Under the pieces are notes generated by a model, which did no database searches, had not been told where the DNA came from, and was given only the letters and a program-made list of their open reading frames with translations. From contig JAPFFF010000040.1 of NCBI GenBank assembly GCA_039105265.1, positions 744,001 through 808,000 on the forward strand: a stretch of 64,000 nt of DNA. The letters are read 5' to 3'. The stretch comes from Tritrichomonas musculus (Eukaryota; Parabasalia; Tritrichomonadida; Tritrichomonadidae). This document shows positions 31,712 to 41,894 of this stretch, piece by piece. Numbering within the stretch: the first letter of the stretch is position 1; each line of letters begins with the position of its first letter. Both the position numbers and the translations under genes were made by a program.

Positions 31712-32604
31712 TTTTATTGAGCCATTTTACACAACCGACGCTAGAGAACAATTTTACTTTTCTATTGCAATTGAAAGTGAAGAGTTTAAAAATGCAGTTT
31801 TCTTCAGGCAGCAAGTTGGAGTGCTGTGTAGATTTCTTAGAAAAGATACAGTTCGTGTTTCATTTGAACGAATTGCTAAAGTATTCGGGAAAAACAAAAA
31901 CCGTATCAAATATCAAATAGAAAAATATTTAAATGGACCGAATTTAAATGGGCGGCCACCTTTGTTAAACAGCCAACAAAGAATAATTCTTGAAAACGAA
32001 ATTGAGAGAAAACTTATTGCTGGGATAAATCCAACATTTGACTATATAACACATTTTGTACATGAAACTTTTGGTAAAAAGGCTGATCAAGACCCAATTA
32101 GACATTTCATATCATATTATTTTAAAGAAAAATACAAAAGTGTTATCGGAATCGGAATGGATGCTAATAGGATTTGGACTCCTGAAGAAGACATTGATAA
32201 TTATTACAACAATCTTGAGAGAATCTTACCATATATACGTGCCCAATTTTGTTACCACGTTGATGAAGTTAGCTATTTAGAAAGAGAAGATGTTAGAGAA
32301 GTCCATGTTATAGTGAGAGCAGACTACCAAATGAAGACCTGCTACTATTCAATTGACCAAAATTCAAAGAGAGCGATAGCAATTCATTGCATTTGCACTG
32401 ATGCTGAGTTTATTCCACCAACTATTATCAAGAATGAAGAATGAATCATCTATTGATACCATACTACCAAAAGAAAGTTACAAACTTGTTTCTCAAACTC
32501 ATGGATTTGTTAATTCTGAGATATTTAGAGATTGTTTTCTTAAGGAGGCGTCAACTTTTTTTCGGTATTATAAAATAAAGTATATAACTATAATCATTCA
32601 ATAA
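31712..32604 (+). pseudogene. Decayed DDE transposase (pogo/DDE_1-like)
   Basis: Coding text begins in-frame near 31712 (NFIEPFYTTDAREQF, ...FKNAVFFRQQVGVLCRFLRK) after a stop and lacks an ATG. A DNA-binding helix-turn-helix region follows (FERIAKVFGKNKNRIKYQIE, then GRPPLLNSQQRIILENEI). A DDE-like core comes next: FCYHVDEVSYLEREDVREV, then FIPPTIIKNE near 32440. There the frame shifts and resumes as ESSIDTILPKESYKLV, ending in a truncated ...NSEIFRDCFLKEASTFF. Only the first acidic residue region of the catalytic core is retained. The intact 5.1-kb transposon begins ~50 bp downstream. Confidence 0.6.
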
Positions 32605-32651
32605 TTTTAAAATATATATCTTCTAATGATATAAATTCTAAAACAATCATA

Positions 32652-32753
32652 CAGGCTGCGCATTTCAAATCGGCCCTTTTACAGTTTCAAATCGGCCCTT
32701 TTTTTTCTTGTGAAATATTTCAATTGTTATTTGGTCCTAAAAAGTTAACTGAT
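32652..32753 (+). repeat. Left terminal inverted repeat of the USP transposon
   Basis: ~102 bp, repeated in reverse complement at 37668-37769 with one T/C difference near position 76. It contains two copies of the GGGCCGATTTGAAA motif in reverse orientation. Confidence 0.92.
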
Positions 32754-33053
32754 GATATGATCCGTTGGAAAGATATCTTAGAATATTTGAAAGGGTAAAA
32801 TCTTATTTTTGTTTTGATATATCTTTTTTGAAAATTTAAATTTTATATTTTTTTCGTATTTTTACCATTGATTAACACCATAATTTATAAAAAATTATAA
32901 AAGAAAAGTTTAAAAAAAATTTGAAATTATGATATTTTTTCAGGTATCAAATAAAATAAAAACAATTTTATTAATATATTTATCGAGGTATCTATATAAG
33001 TTATTTAGTATTTTTTTAACTCAAATTTTGATTTTCTCGAAAAACCGTTATTT

Positions 33054-33097
33054 GGGCCGATTTGAAACTGCAAATTTTGGGCCGATTTGAAACTGCA
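33054..33097 (+). promoter_or_regulatory. Paired subterminal motifs before the USP gene
   Basis: GGGCCGATTTGAAACTGCA starts at 33054 and again at 33079, 25 bp apart and ~75-115 bp before the USP-domain ATG. The first is preceded by CGTTATTT, as are copies at 36966 and 37631. Likely a transposase-binding or promoter element (inference). Confidence 0.6.
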
Positions 33098-33171
33098 AGT
33101 TAGTAACGATGGGAAATGGTCAAAATTTCACCATAAAACTTTTAAATTTTATAAAACTATTTTACAAATAA

Positions 33172-35106
33172 ATGTCAGAACGAAGGAACCCCGAATTACT
33201 CAAACAACGATTAGATACTATAGAACAAGCAAATTTAGATATAGATTATCATGTTTTCAGAGGAATTAATAATCCCGACAACAAATGCTATGCGATATCT
33301 TTACTACAATTACTTTTTCACTGTCCAGATTTTATTGATTATATTTCATCTCACCCATTAACCAATATAAATGAAAAATTACTCAAAGATATATATGATA
33401 CATTTTATTCAAATAAGTCAAATAGTATTTCAATTAATAATTTTTTTAAAGAATGGAAAGGATGGGAAGGATCAAAAGTCTTACCTGATGGTGTTCAAGA
33501 TATTAACGAGTTTTTTTTATATTTCATGAATTCAATATCTGATGATTTACGATCTTTGTTTATTTTTAAAGCATATGAATCAAATGATAATGTCAATGAT
33601 TATATTTTTTTACGCATTAATTTATCCGGTTTTATTCATGATATTCGATCATTAATTATTAATGAAACAACAATTACAAGTCATATTGAATCTCATCCAA
33701 AAAATTTATTCATACAATTAGATCGCGCAAAAGGAACTCAGATTTTAAATCCAGATTTTGTTACAATAAATTCTACAATTGTTTTCAAGGATTTTTATTA
33801 TAAATTTATTGGTGTTTCAGTTTTTGAACCTTTTGAACATTATCATTCAATAATTAAAATTTCAGAACATTATTTTGATTTTGATGATAAATTAGTTAGT
33901 CCCTTATTTTTAGATAATTTTTCAGTTTCACCTTCTTCATATACTAGGTGTTTGGATTGTTCACAATCTGCAAATAGAAGCTCAATTCTTTTTTTATATA
34001 CTTTAAGTAATATAGATGATTTATCGATAATTCAACTATCTCCAATTATGCAAAATTTGAGGTCAAATCACCCACAACAGACAAATATTTTACATTTTCA
34101 TGAAGTTGATGGAAATGAAAAATATGTTGAAATTTCAAATAAAGATTTGGTTCGCAAAAAAATAATTCTTTCAAGTATGCCAGAAATTGATTTTTTTGGA
34201 ACAATGAAGTTTAATACCGAAGGAATACCTAATAGAATAATTGAACCAATTGAAGCAAATCGTTTTCAGAAACTACGTCAAATTTTTCAATGGATTTCAC
34301 AAATATTCAGACATTTCAAGCAGTTTAATTCAGGAAAGATTAATTCTTATCTTATATTAAATCAGTTAGGACACAGTGATGATGATGATATAGAATTTAT
34401 TCGAGTTCAAGGATTCATATTATATGATATAATCACAAATGCATTATTACCCAAAGATAATTTAGATTTTGATGATGTTAAAGCAGCTTTACAAGAAATA
34501 AAAGATGCATATGAAGCCAAATATAATGATGTTATTGTGTTTGAACAAGCTTATGAAGCTACTTTTGCAGGCATAATTGACGAAGAAGAAACATATAGAA
34601 CCAGAAGTACCGATGAAGATTACTCATTCATATCAAATAATCTACCACCAAGAATGGAATGTGTGAGCAGTACTGAATATGCTACTATATATCATACTAC
34701 AACAGAAGAACTTCAAAAGATCGACTTTGTCTTTTCAAATGATGAAAATGGTCAAATTCCAATTGAAACAAATTCTATTGATAGCAATAATGATGATGAT
34801 GATGACGACAGTAATGATGATGAACTTAATGAATGCACAGATGATAATCAGTTTTTTTTACTAAATTATAATTGGCGAGAGAGAGTAGAAATATTGGAAG
34901 CAAAAAATATTCTCGAGCAAATCCGTAAAAAAGTTATTCAAAGAAAAAGCAATAAGCCACCAAGTGAACAAACAAAATCAGGTTTAAAAAGAGCAGAGAA
35001 TAAAAATAAGAAGGAAAATGAAAAGAAGTCGCCATATTACACATTATCAGTTATCACAATTAAACATTGGTTACAAAAAGAAAAAAGCAAAGAAAGTGCC
35101 AGATGA
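33172..35106 (+). CDS. USP-type (peptidase C19-like) protein encoded by the transposon
   Basis: 644 residues. The N-terminal ~250 residues are a compact ubiquitin-specific-protease domain. The Cys box is GINNPDNKCYAISLLQLLFH with C39. GVQDINEFFLYFMNSI matches the conserved QDAxEF helix. The His box is YYKFIGVSVFEPFEHYHSII with H223, and HYFDFDDKLVSPL carries D238. All three catalytic positions are therefore present. Family members cleave ubiquitin or ubiquitin-like proteins from substrates. Residues ~260-640 are unassigned; they include an acidic run (NNDDDDDDSNDDE) and a basic C-terminus (KRAENKNKKENEKK) that may be nuclear-targeting. The gene lies inside the transposon, directly before the transposase and overlapping it by 89 bp in another frame. 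A role in protecting transposase or altering host chromatin is speculation. Confidence 0.8.
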   Translation: MSERRNPELLKQRLDTIEQANLDIDYHVFRGINNPDNKCYAISLLQLLFHCPDFIDYISSHPLTNINEKLLKDIYDTFYSNKSNSISINNFFKEWKGWEGSKVLPDGVQDINEFFLYFMNSISDDLRSLFIFKAYESNDNVNDYIFLRINLSGFIHDIRSLIINETTITSHIESHPKNLFIQLDRAKGTQILNPDFVTINSTIVFKDFYYKFIGVSVFEPFEHYHSIIKISEHYFDFDDKLVSPLFLDNFSVSPSSYTRCLDCSQSANRSSILFLYTLSNIDDLSIIQLSPIMQNLRSNHPQQTNILHFHEVDGNEKYVEISNKDLVRKKIILSSMPEIDFFGTMKFNTEGIPNRIIEPIEANRFQKLRQIFQWISQIFRHFKQFNSGKINSYLILNQLGHSDDDDIEFIRVQGFILYDIITNALLPKDNLDFDDVKAALQEIKDAYEAKYNDVIVFEQAYEATFAGIIDEEETYRTRSTDEDYSFISNNLPPRMECVSSTEYATIYHTTTEELQKIDFVFSNDENGQIPIETNSIDSNNDDDDDDSNDDELNECTDDNQFFLLNYNWRERVEILEAKNILEQIRKKVIQRKSNKPPSEQTKSGLKRAENKNKKENEKKSPYYTLSVITIKHWLQKEKSKESAR

Positions 35107-36169
35107 AGATTCAGAACAAGAACAAGAACAAGAGCGGGAAGATGAGCAAGAGCAAGAACAAATACCAATGGAAGATCAAAAGACAAAGACCTGGGGTGGG
35201 AAAAGGAATTTTAAATTAAATGATGATGTTCTTCTTTGCTTAATATGCTTGGTTTTGGATTTTCCAAATTTTTCAGCCTCCTCATTTGTCAAATTTTTGA
35301 ATTCAGAATATGGTCCATGTTGCGCAAATAATATTAAGAAAAGAACAGTTCAAAATGCTTTACATTGCTTGAAATTCACTGTCAAAAAAGCTTATTTTTG
35401 TCCGCCAGCAAGAAACTCTATCGGTTTCAGAATATATAGAATAGCTTGGGCGATGTTTTGGGATGAGATATCTAATAAAGAAGATGTTTTAATAGGATTT
35501 ATAGATGAGGCTGGCGTAACTGTAAATGAAGGTTCAAAGTATGGTCGTTCATATCTTGGTGTAACTCCTATGATTAACAGTCCACTTTCATCATGTAAAG
35601 TTTCTGTTTTGTCATGTGTTTTCCCAGGTTTTGGAGTCTTGTATAGATTCTATGGAAGATCAATTCTCGGAAAAGATTATGCTGCATTCCTTCACGATGC
35701 TGCAAGTTTTCTACGAATTCATATATGTTCATCAAAGGCTCAAATAGTTTTAATTGAAGATAACTGTAAAATACATCGAACAAAGGAAGTAGAAAATGTA
35801 ATTGATAGACTAAAATTAGGAGTTTTGCCAGATGTTCCTTATAGTCCTGCACTTAACGGCGTCGTTGAAGGATACTTTGGTTTTGTGAAGATGAAACACA
35901 CAGAAGTATTTTCTGACGAAGCTTATGAAAACGCATTTTGTGATGACCAATTTATACGTGAAAGTTGGATTAACATATCTGATTCTTTATTTACAGTAGA
36001 AAAAACGAAATCATTATATGCCGAATGGAAGGCACGACTAGCTGAATGTGTAATGGGAATTCCGATGGTACCTCATCACATCGAAGCTTCAATACATCAA
36101 ACAAGTGTAAGGAGGCTGAAATCAGTTCCTGTATTTCGCAATCACAAAGAAACACAATACAAACCCTAA
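35018..36169 (+). CDS. DD35E transposase (IS630/Tc1/mariner, DDE_3-like)
   Basis: 383 residues from the first ATG. An Lys/Glu/Gln-rich start (KKKKAKKVPDEDSEQEQEQE) is followed by a helical DNA-binding region (FKLNDDVLLCLICLVLDFPN). The RNase H-like core has FIDEAGV (D163), VLIEDNCKIHRTKEVENVI (D248) and PYSPALNGVVEGYFGFVK (E284); 35 residues separate the last two acidic residues. This is the DDE_3 pattern of IS630/Tc1/mariner elements that cut and paste at TA. The first 29 codons overlap the USP gene in another frame, so the true start could be later (PMEDQKTKTW), or both could be joined by a frameshift or splicing. Confidence 0.85.
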   Translation: MKRSRHITHYQLSQLNIGYKKKKAKKVPDEDSEQEQEQEREDEQEQEQIPMEDQKTKTWGGKRNFKLNDDVLLCLICLVLDFPNFSASSFVKFLNSEYGPCCANNIKKRTVQNALHCLKFTVKKAYFCPPARNSIGFRIYRIAWAMFWDEISNKEDVLIGFIDEAGVTVNEGSKYGRSYLGVTPMINSPLSSCKVSVLSCVFPGFGVLYRFYGRSILGKDYAAFLHDAASFLRIHICSSKAQIVLIEDNCKIHRTKEVENVIDRLKLGVLPDVPYSPALNGVVEGYFGFVKMKHTEVFSDEAYENAFCDDQFIRESWINISDSLFTVEKTKSLYAEWKARLAECVMGIPMVPHHIEASIHQTSVRRLKSVPVFRNHKETQYKP

Positions 36170-36965
36170 CTACTCATACATTTAATCACATTTTATTCAT
36201 TTCTTTTATTGACTTTTATATTTTTTTCTTTTTATTTTTTTCTTCTTTTTCTATTTTTTTTTTCTTCTTCTTTTTTTTCTCCTTTTACTTTTACTTTTTC
36301 TTTTTACTATCTTTTTATTATTTTTTTTCTTTTTCTTTTTTTGGTACATCTAGATTTTAACAAATAATGAATTATTGTTGCATTACAACATTCTTTTACT
36401 TAGATTTAAGTACATTCCAAAAGACATTTTTTAATTAAAATTCTAATCCAATAATATGCATTTGTCCTTTAGAAAATCAGCTACATCATTAATAAATATC
36501 TTTTCATCAATTTATATCTATCTTTTTACATTTTTTTTACTAAACATACTTACAAGAAAATTATTTCAATTTTCATTGTATTCATTGGTCTTTTTTTGAC
36601 ATTATGAAGAACAAAAGCTAAGCCTAACTGATTATACATGTAAAGATTATAATTATGCTTATTTTTACTTTTTTATCAACTCATTTTATTATCAGAATAT
36701 GTATTTATATAAATGTAAAATAGTTTTTAAATAAAATCTGCAAAAAACTAATTATACAGTACTCAATCTAATATAATTAACCATGGTAATCGTCAAAAAA
36801 ATTATGAAAATATCTGATATAATATCATTTATTACAAATCACTAGTTTTTTTATCATATTAATCTTTTATTCTCAGAAAATTCATTTTAGATGTATATAA
36901 AGTTCAAACAAGGAAGATAATACAGTTTAAAGCCTCAAAATAGGTGCTGAAATAATACGTTATTT

Positions 36966-37769
36966 GGGCCGATTTGAAAGTGCAAATGGGCCGATTTGAA
37001 ACTGCAATTTTGAGAAATCTCCAAAAAATGTAACCACAAAGGGCCGATTTGAAACTACATTTATTAAGTGTAATAAAATCGGTGATATGATAGATAATAA
37101 ATGAATATCTTGAATTTAAAATTATTTATATAAAAGATCATAAATAATATATAATTATTATTTAATTAATTATATATATTTAAATATACTCTTCTTGTAT
37201 TTCAAGGAAATCTAACAAAAAAGGTGAATTAAAAATAACAAGGTCAATAAAATCTAAAAAGGTGAAAGCTTGATCGTCTCATCATATTTTAAGTATACAA
37301 TAATAACTATTGAAAATTGGAATCAATTAAAGAAAAAATAATATCGATCTCATATTACTATATAGATAATAATTTTATAAAATACAAAACGAAATATCAT
37401 TTATGATATTACTTTTCTTGTTACATATATCTGTAATAGGCGAAAAAAGCAGTTATAGGTGAAAAAGGCAAAAAAAGGGCCTATTTGAAACTGCATAGCA
37501 TTCAAAAAAAATCAAAATCATTTTAACGTGCATAACTGTCGCTATTTGGTCGAAAAAACTACTCCTATCGTTTTTTGGGCCGATTTGAAACTGTAAATGG
37601 GCCGATTTGAAACAGAAATATCCGTTATTTGGGCCGATTTGAAACTGTATATCCGTTAATTTTGATGATCAGTTAACTTTTTAGGACCAAATAGCAATTG
37701 AAATATTTCACAAGAAAAAAAAGGGCCGATTTGAAACTGTAAAAGGGCCGATTTGAAATGCGCAGCCTG
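36966..37769. repeat. Right subterminal array of GGGCCGATTTGAAA motifs
   Basis: Motif copies start at 36966, 36988, 37041, 37477 (one base changed), 37577, 37599, 37631, 37723 and 37745. Four pairs are spaced 22 bp apart, about two helical turns. The last two lie in the terminal inverted repeat. Confidence 0.85.
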
Positions 37770-37771
37770 TA

Positions 37772-38666
37772 AATTACCAAATAAAACAATTCATTGAATT
37801 TTTATTGAGGTTTCATTTCATTGAAATAATCAAATGAAAAATGAGACTGCAGGCTATATAAAAATAATTGTAATTTTTTAATTTCAAAAATCAATATAAA
37901 AACTTAAGAAATAAAAAAAGGGCTCTATTAGTTTTTTAGTTTTTTATTATATAATATTATGCTGCAAAAAATATGTATTTATAATTTGTACGAGGCTGGA
38001 GTCTCATTTTAAATTTGAATTTATATTAAAACTGACTTCCTATATATTTTTTTCTCCTATATATTAAAAAAAATTAATTGTTATCCCTCTTTTCAATCAA
38101 AATAAAGGGATGAAAAAAATATTTGTATCAGAATAAGTAAAGCTACTATATGTTGCTATTGTGATTAACTCTTTAAAGCTTGTTAATGATTGCAACGAAA
38201 ACAATGCTTGTAATGAGAATGAATCTTTCAACGAAGACAATGATTGTAATTGAAAATATTCTTCTGATATAAAATGATGCTTACAATTAAAATTAAAATT
38301 CGCAGTAAAATTTGAAGATTGAGATTGGATCCGAAATTAGAATTAAAAACAGCGGTTGAATTTGGAGCTTGGGCTTGGAATCTAAAAGTGAAATAATTAT
38401 TAAAACTTGAGGTTGAATTTGAAGGCAGCTGGTGATTTGATTTAAAACTGTTAAAAATTTGTAAAAAAGTCAGGAAAAATATAGAAATCGCTAATTTATG
38501 ATTGTTTTTTATGATTATAAAAATTGAATATAAACGATAGTTCAAATTTGAATGAAAATTTAGTTTCATCTAAAAATCTATAATTTTTTATACTTTTTTG
38601 ATATGCTATATCGTATATTATATTCTATAATCATATACTAAAAAGTAGAGTCATAGCTTAAACACA

Positions 38667-38734
<68 letters not shown>

Positions 38735-38739
38735 GTTTA
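37772..38739. other. AT-rich region with A and CA tracts
   Basis: No gene supported. A (CA)n run at ~38661-38680 passes into an A tract of ~53 bases to ~38733, which truncates the transposase remnant to its right. Confidence 0.5.
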
Positions 38740-39199
38740 TTTAATAAATGAAAAATATTATTATCTTCTAACATTTTTATATATTTATTTGAATTTAATT
38801 TTCCATCTATTAAAATGAGTGGCGATTTAAAATCTTTTGCAATAGCGCCCCATATCATAATTTTAAGAGGATAACCGCTTTTCTCATAAAAATATTCATC
38901 GTTATCGATATAAGGTAAAATTTTTATTTTTTTTTTTTTTTAATAGGATCCAAAGCGATCATAGATTCGTCAGTAAAAACAAAAGGAAAAGAATATAATT
39001 CGTTTTTTAATAAATTTTTACAAAATAATATACGATTATCTTTTTGTCTCTGATTCAATTTTTCTTTGGGTTTTTGAGTTTTATTTTTTATATTTAACGC
39101 TTTTATTATACGAGAAACTGAACTTTCAGAAGTTTTAAATTCTTTGGGTTTATTGTTATTATAGCATTTGACTTGATTCTTTTTGTTTTCGTCTTTCAT
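38740..39199 (-). pseudogene. Fragment of a Tc1-like transposase
   Basis: Reading leftward from an ATG at 39199: a helix-turn-helix part (TSESSVSRIIKALNIKNKTQ), KLNQRQKDNRILFCKNLLKN, then FVFTDESMIALD with the first catalytic Asp. After a break at a run of T/A near 38930 it resumes YIDNDEYFYEKSGYPLKIMI, MIWGAIAKDFKSPLILIDGK, LNSNKYIKML. The text then ends in the A/CA tract, so the second and third catalytic residues are missing. Tc1-type by the TDES...MIWGAI pattern; distinct from the DD35E transposase next door. Confidence 0.75.
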
Positions 39200-40058
39200 T
39201 TGAAATGAAATTTTAAATTAGGCGAGAATGTGCATTTAAAAGAAGGAGGATCGCCATCTGCGTTAAGTTAAACTGTTTCATTTTCCAAATTTTCCATTTT
39301 TTTTGAAAGTTCTAACAAAATGTCCATAATAATTGAATTCGCTTTTCCGCTTTTTTCATGAATAATATGAAATTATAAAAGATTTTAAATCGGGACTCAA
39401 TGGTTGGAACGATAAATAAAAATAACGAATCTAAAATTTTCATTTCTTATTTCTTGAGCCTCTTTCAGATATTGATATTGTTATTGCTTTTTCATTAATC
39501 ATATTTTTAGATATTGAATTGTCATCGTTCAAACCTTTTACTGTTCTATTTTTTAATAATGTCACAAAGGGATGCACAGAACATATTTTTTATTCTAGAA
39601 TAATTCTAGTATTTTTGGCCAAATTTTAGTAAATTCATGAGCAGTTAGTTGGAATTTTTTCATTTGATTTATTATGTACTGAATTGAGTAATATATTTTG
39701 ATCAGAATACATTGTTCTAATATAATTAAGTGTAAAAATATTGATATAATAAAATAGGCTTTTGACGATTCTAGCAATATTCTGAGTGCAATTATTAGCA
39801 TTCTATAAGAGTATCTCCTACCTTGTGATGCAGTTTGGGCTAAATCCACCAAATCATATTACATTCCATTTTTTTCCCCCAAGAGCATTTTTCATTTTAT
39901 GATAGTTTTGTAGGTATTAATTTCGATTAATCAAGATTCGATATTAAAAGAATAATTTTTTTTTGTATCACATTTCATACTTGATAATTGAATTCATCAA
40001 TTAAACTTTCAACTCGAAATCATTTTATTATCAATTATATGAGTCAAAAAAAGTACCA
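39200..40058. other. AT-rich intergenic region
   Basis: Possibly decayed transposon sequence 5' of the Tc1-like fragment. No gene recognised. Confidence 0.35.
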
Positions 40059-40092
40059 AACCTGATAAGTGATGTCAGAATAACAAGCCTAG
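40059..40092. repeat. Relic right end of the TAGGCTTG element family
   Basis: CCAAACCTGATAAGTGATGT then CAGAATAACAAGCCTAG. AATAACAAGCCTA equals the right terminus of the complete element 90 bp away, and the preceding bases match 13404-13434. Confidence 0.5.
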
Positions 40093-40181
40093 GCTTTTAA
40101 GAAGCTTTCATCTAAATTCCAGAAATTTTTTTTTTTTTTATTTTCTCAAGTATTTTTATAAATAGTTGAATAGTTATTAGG

Positions 40182-40659
40182 TAGGCTTGTTATTTTGAGA
40201 ATCGATATCAAAAACGTCACTTTTTTACATCAGATACTCGATTATCAGTTTAAAAATCTGATATTGAGATCATCAATTATTAAGATATTAGACATGAAAT
40301 ATGATATAAAAAGAATTGAAAACTTGATATCAATTAACGAGATCTCGAGATCTCAAACAGATTTATCTTTTTTTATAATTGATATTTGTGATTTTAAAAT
40401 ATTTAAAAATAAATAATAGAATATATTTATGTTTATTTTAAGATTAAAATCAAAAAAATACATTCTTTTTTATGAAATATTTGAGATTAAATTACGATCA
40501 TATATTTATCAAAAAGTTTAATTGAAAACTCTAATATCAAATGCTAAGAAAAAAATTCTCGATCTTTGAAATCGATCTCGAGAATCTGTGCATATTTATA
40601 TATCGATATCAAAAAGTCAATCAATTATCGATCTCGAGAATCGGAGAATAACAAGCCTA
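40182..40659. mobile_element. Non-autonomous element, TAGGCTTGTTATT ends, 8-bp target duplication
   Basis: 478 bp with terminal inverted repeats TAGGCTTGTTATT / AATAACAAGCCTA. It is flanked by a perfect 8-bp direct repeat TTATTAGG (40174-40181 and 40660-40667). The interior has several copies of ATCGATNTCGAGA-like palindromes. An 8-bp duplication and TAG-starting ends fit hAT elements. A 3'-end relic is at ~55260-55349. No coding capacity. Confidence 0.85.
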
Positions 40660-40877
40660 TTATTAGGTTCATCAACAAATTCAAGTATTCCTTCAGCATT
40701 AATTTAATATTATATTAATTAATAATAAATAATAAATAATAATTTTACTATTTGAAAATAATAATAATACTAATGATTAAAAACTTTTATTTAAAAAGAT
40801 ATTTATGTTTTATTCTCCACTTTTTAAGAAAGAATTGTCTTTTACAATTCAATTGTTTATTTTTTACCAAAATTTTA

Positions 40878-41894
40878 ATGATATTTTCACATTTGTTTAT
40901 CTTTATTTTTCTTGCACTTTCAAACGAAAAGATCAAATACAATGAAGATATTAGAATTATTGAAGAAATTACGTCTCTTAGATATTATAATTTTCGGCTT
41001 ACAGAAATAAATCAAAACCCAAAACCTAGAAAATCATTATTTTCGAAATCAAATTTTGATGGAACAAGCTGGCTAGCAAATGTTGACGGAAATAAAAAGG
41101 TTTTTTCCCTTAGTATTCCGGGAACTCATGAAACCTGCGCCAGATTCGGACCACAACGTTTACAATGCCAAGATTGGACAATTGAAGAACAATTGCTCAA
41201 TGGAGTTCGTTATCTTGATATCCGTTGCCGCCATATAAATGATTGTTTTATGATTCATCATGATTATGTATTTGAAGAATTAAGTTTTGGAGCAGGAGTT
41301 CGCGACGTTTGCATTAATTTTTTGAAAAGTCATCCTACTGAATTTATTTTTATGCAAATCAAAGAAGAATATCAATCAGCAAATAATACTCGAACATTTT
41401 CAGAAACTATGCAAACTTACATCAATTCATACGAAGAATATTTTTACCTTAAAGAAGATGTTCCTACTCTTGATCAAGTGCGCGGAAAAATTGTTATTTT
41501 ACGAAGATTTGATCCCGTAATTGCAAACCAAGGAAACCTCCTAGAATTTCAGGATAACGCTCTTTTTACATCAAATACGACGATTGTTGCTCGTATTCAA
41601 GATTGCTATATTGTTCCTTCATATTCTGATCGTCTCAAAAAGTGGGAAATGATTTTTCAGCTTTTGATGGAATCAATTCAAAATAAAGATGAAAATAAAT
41701 TGTTTTTAAACTTTGGAAGTGGAGGTTCTGATGATTGCTATCCTTATGCTGTTGCAGAATACACGACTTCTTTAATTGGTTATTTTTTGGAATTCACAAA
41801 GCCAAATGACTTTGTTGGAGTCATTTTATTTGATTATGTTAACACAAATTATGATAATGTTATTGAAATTTTAGCTAAAAGAAACTTTAATTAA
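40878..41894 (+). CDS. Secreted bacterial-type phosphatidylinositol-specific phospholipase C
   Basis: 338 residues from the ATG at 40878, which opens a signal peptide (MIFSHLFIFIFLALS); an upstream in-frame ATG at 40773 would add 35 residues and bury it. The PI-PLC X-type barrel shows LSIPGTHETC with H84, NGVRYLDIRCRH, and MIHHDY with H127/H128, matching the two catalytic His of bacterial PI-PLC. FLKSHPTEFIFMQIKEE and GKIVILRRFD follow, as in those enzymes. It cleaves phosphatidylinositol or GPI anchors to diacylglycerol and cyclic inositol phosphate, probably outside the cell or in phagosomes. No calcium-binding EF or C2 region is present. A bacterial origin is likely (inference). Confidence 0.88.
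   Translation: MIFSHLFIFIFLALSNEKIKYNEDIRIIEEITSLRYYNFRLTEINQNPKPRKSLFSKSNFDGTSWLANVDGNKKVFSLSIPGTHETCARFGPQRLQCQDWTIEEQLLNGVRYLDIRCRHINDCFMIHHDYVFEELSFGAGVRDVCINFLKSHPTEFIFMQIKEEYQSANNTRTFSETMQTYINSYEEYFYLKEDVPTLDQVRGKIVILRRFDPVIANQGNLLEFQDNALFTSNTTIVARIQDCYIVPSYSDRLKKWEMIFQLLMESIQNKDENKLFLNFGSGGSDDCYPYAVAEYTTSLIGYFLEFTKPNDFVGVILFDYVNTNYDNVIEILAKRNFN

Larger units (their letters stand above)
32652..37769 (+). mobile_element. Tc1/mariner-IS630-type transposon carrying a USP-like protease gene
   Basis: 5118 bp bounded by TA (32650-32651 and 37770-37771). The terminal inverted repeats start CAGGCTGCGCATTTCAAATC and extend ~102 bp with a single mismatch that I can see, so the copy is young. Thirteen copies of GGGCCGATTTGAAA (one with CTATTT) sit at the ends and in the subterminal regions. 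Two genes on the plus strand overlap slightly: a USP-domain protein (33172-35106) and a DD35E transposase (35018-36169). The 1.6 kb after the transposase is non-coding, with a long T/C-rich tract at ~36180-36350. Transposase plus TA duplication place it in the IS630/Tc1/mariner superfamily; the exact family is undetermined. Confidence 0.9.

Noticed and set aside
36180-36360. Phe-rich open frame after the transposase
   Set aside because: It is translation of a T/C-rich low-complexity tract in the transposon's non-coding arm.
37772-38660. Continuation of the decayed transposase on the far side of the USP transposon
   Set aside because: I could not find matching coding text after 37771, so the insertion does not clearly split that gene.
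40195-40416. 73-residue open frame
   Set aside because: It lies inside the 478-bp non-autonomous element and consists of repeated Ile/Asp/Ser text from its palindromes.
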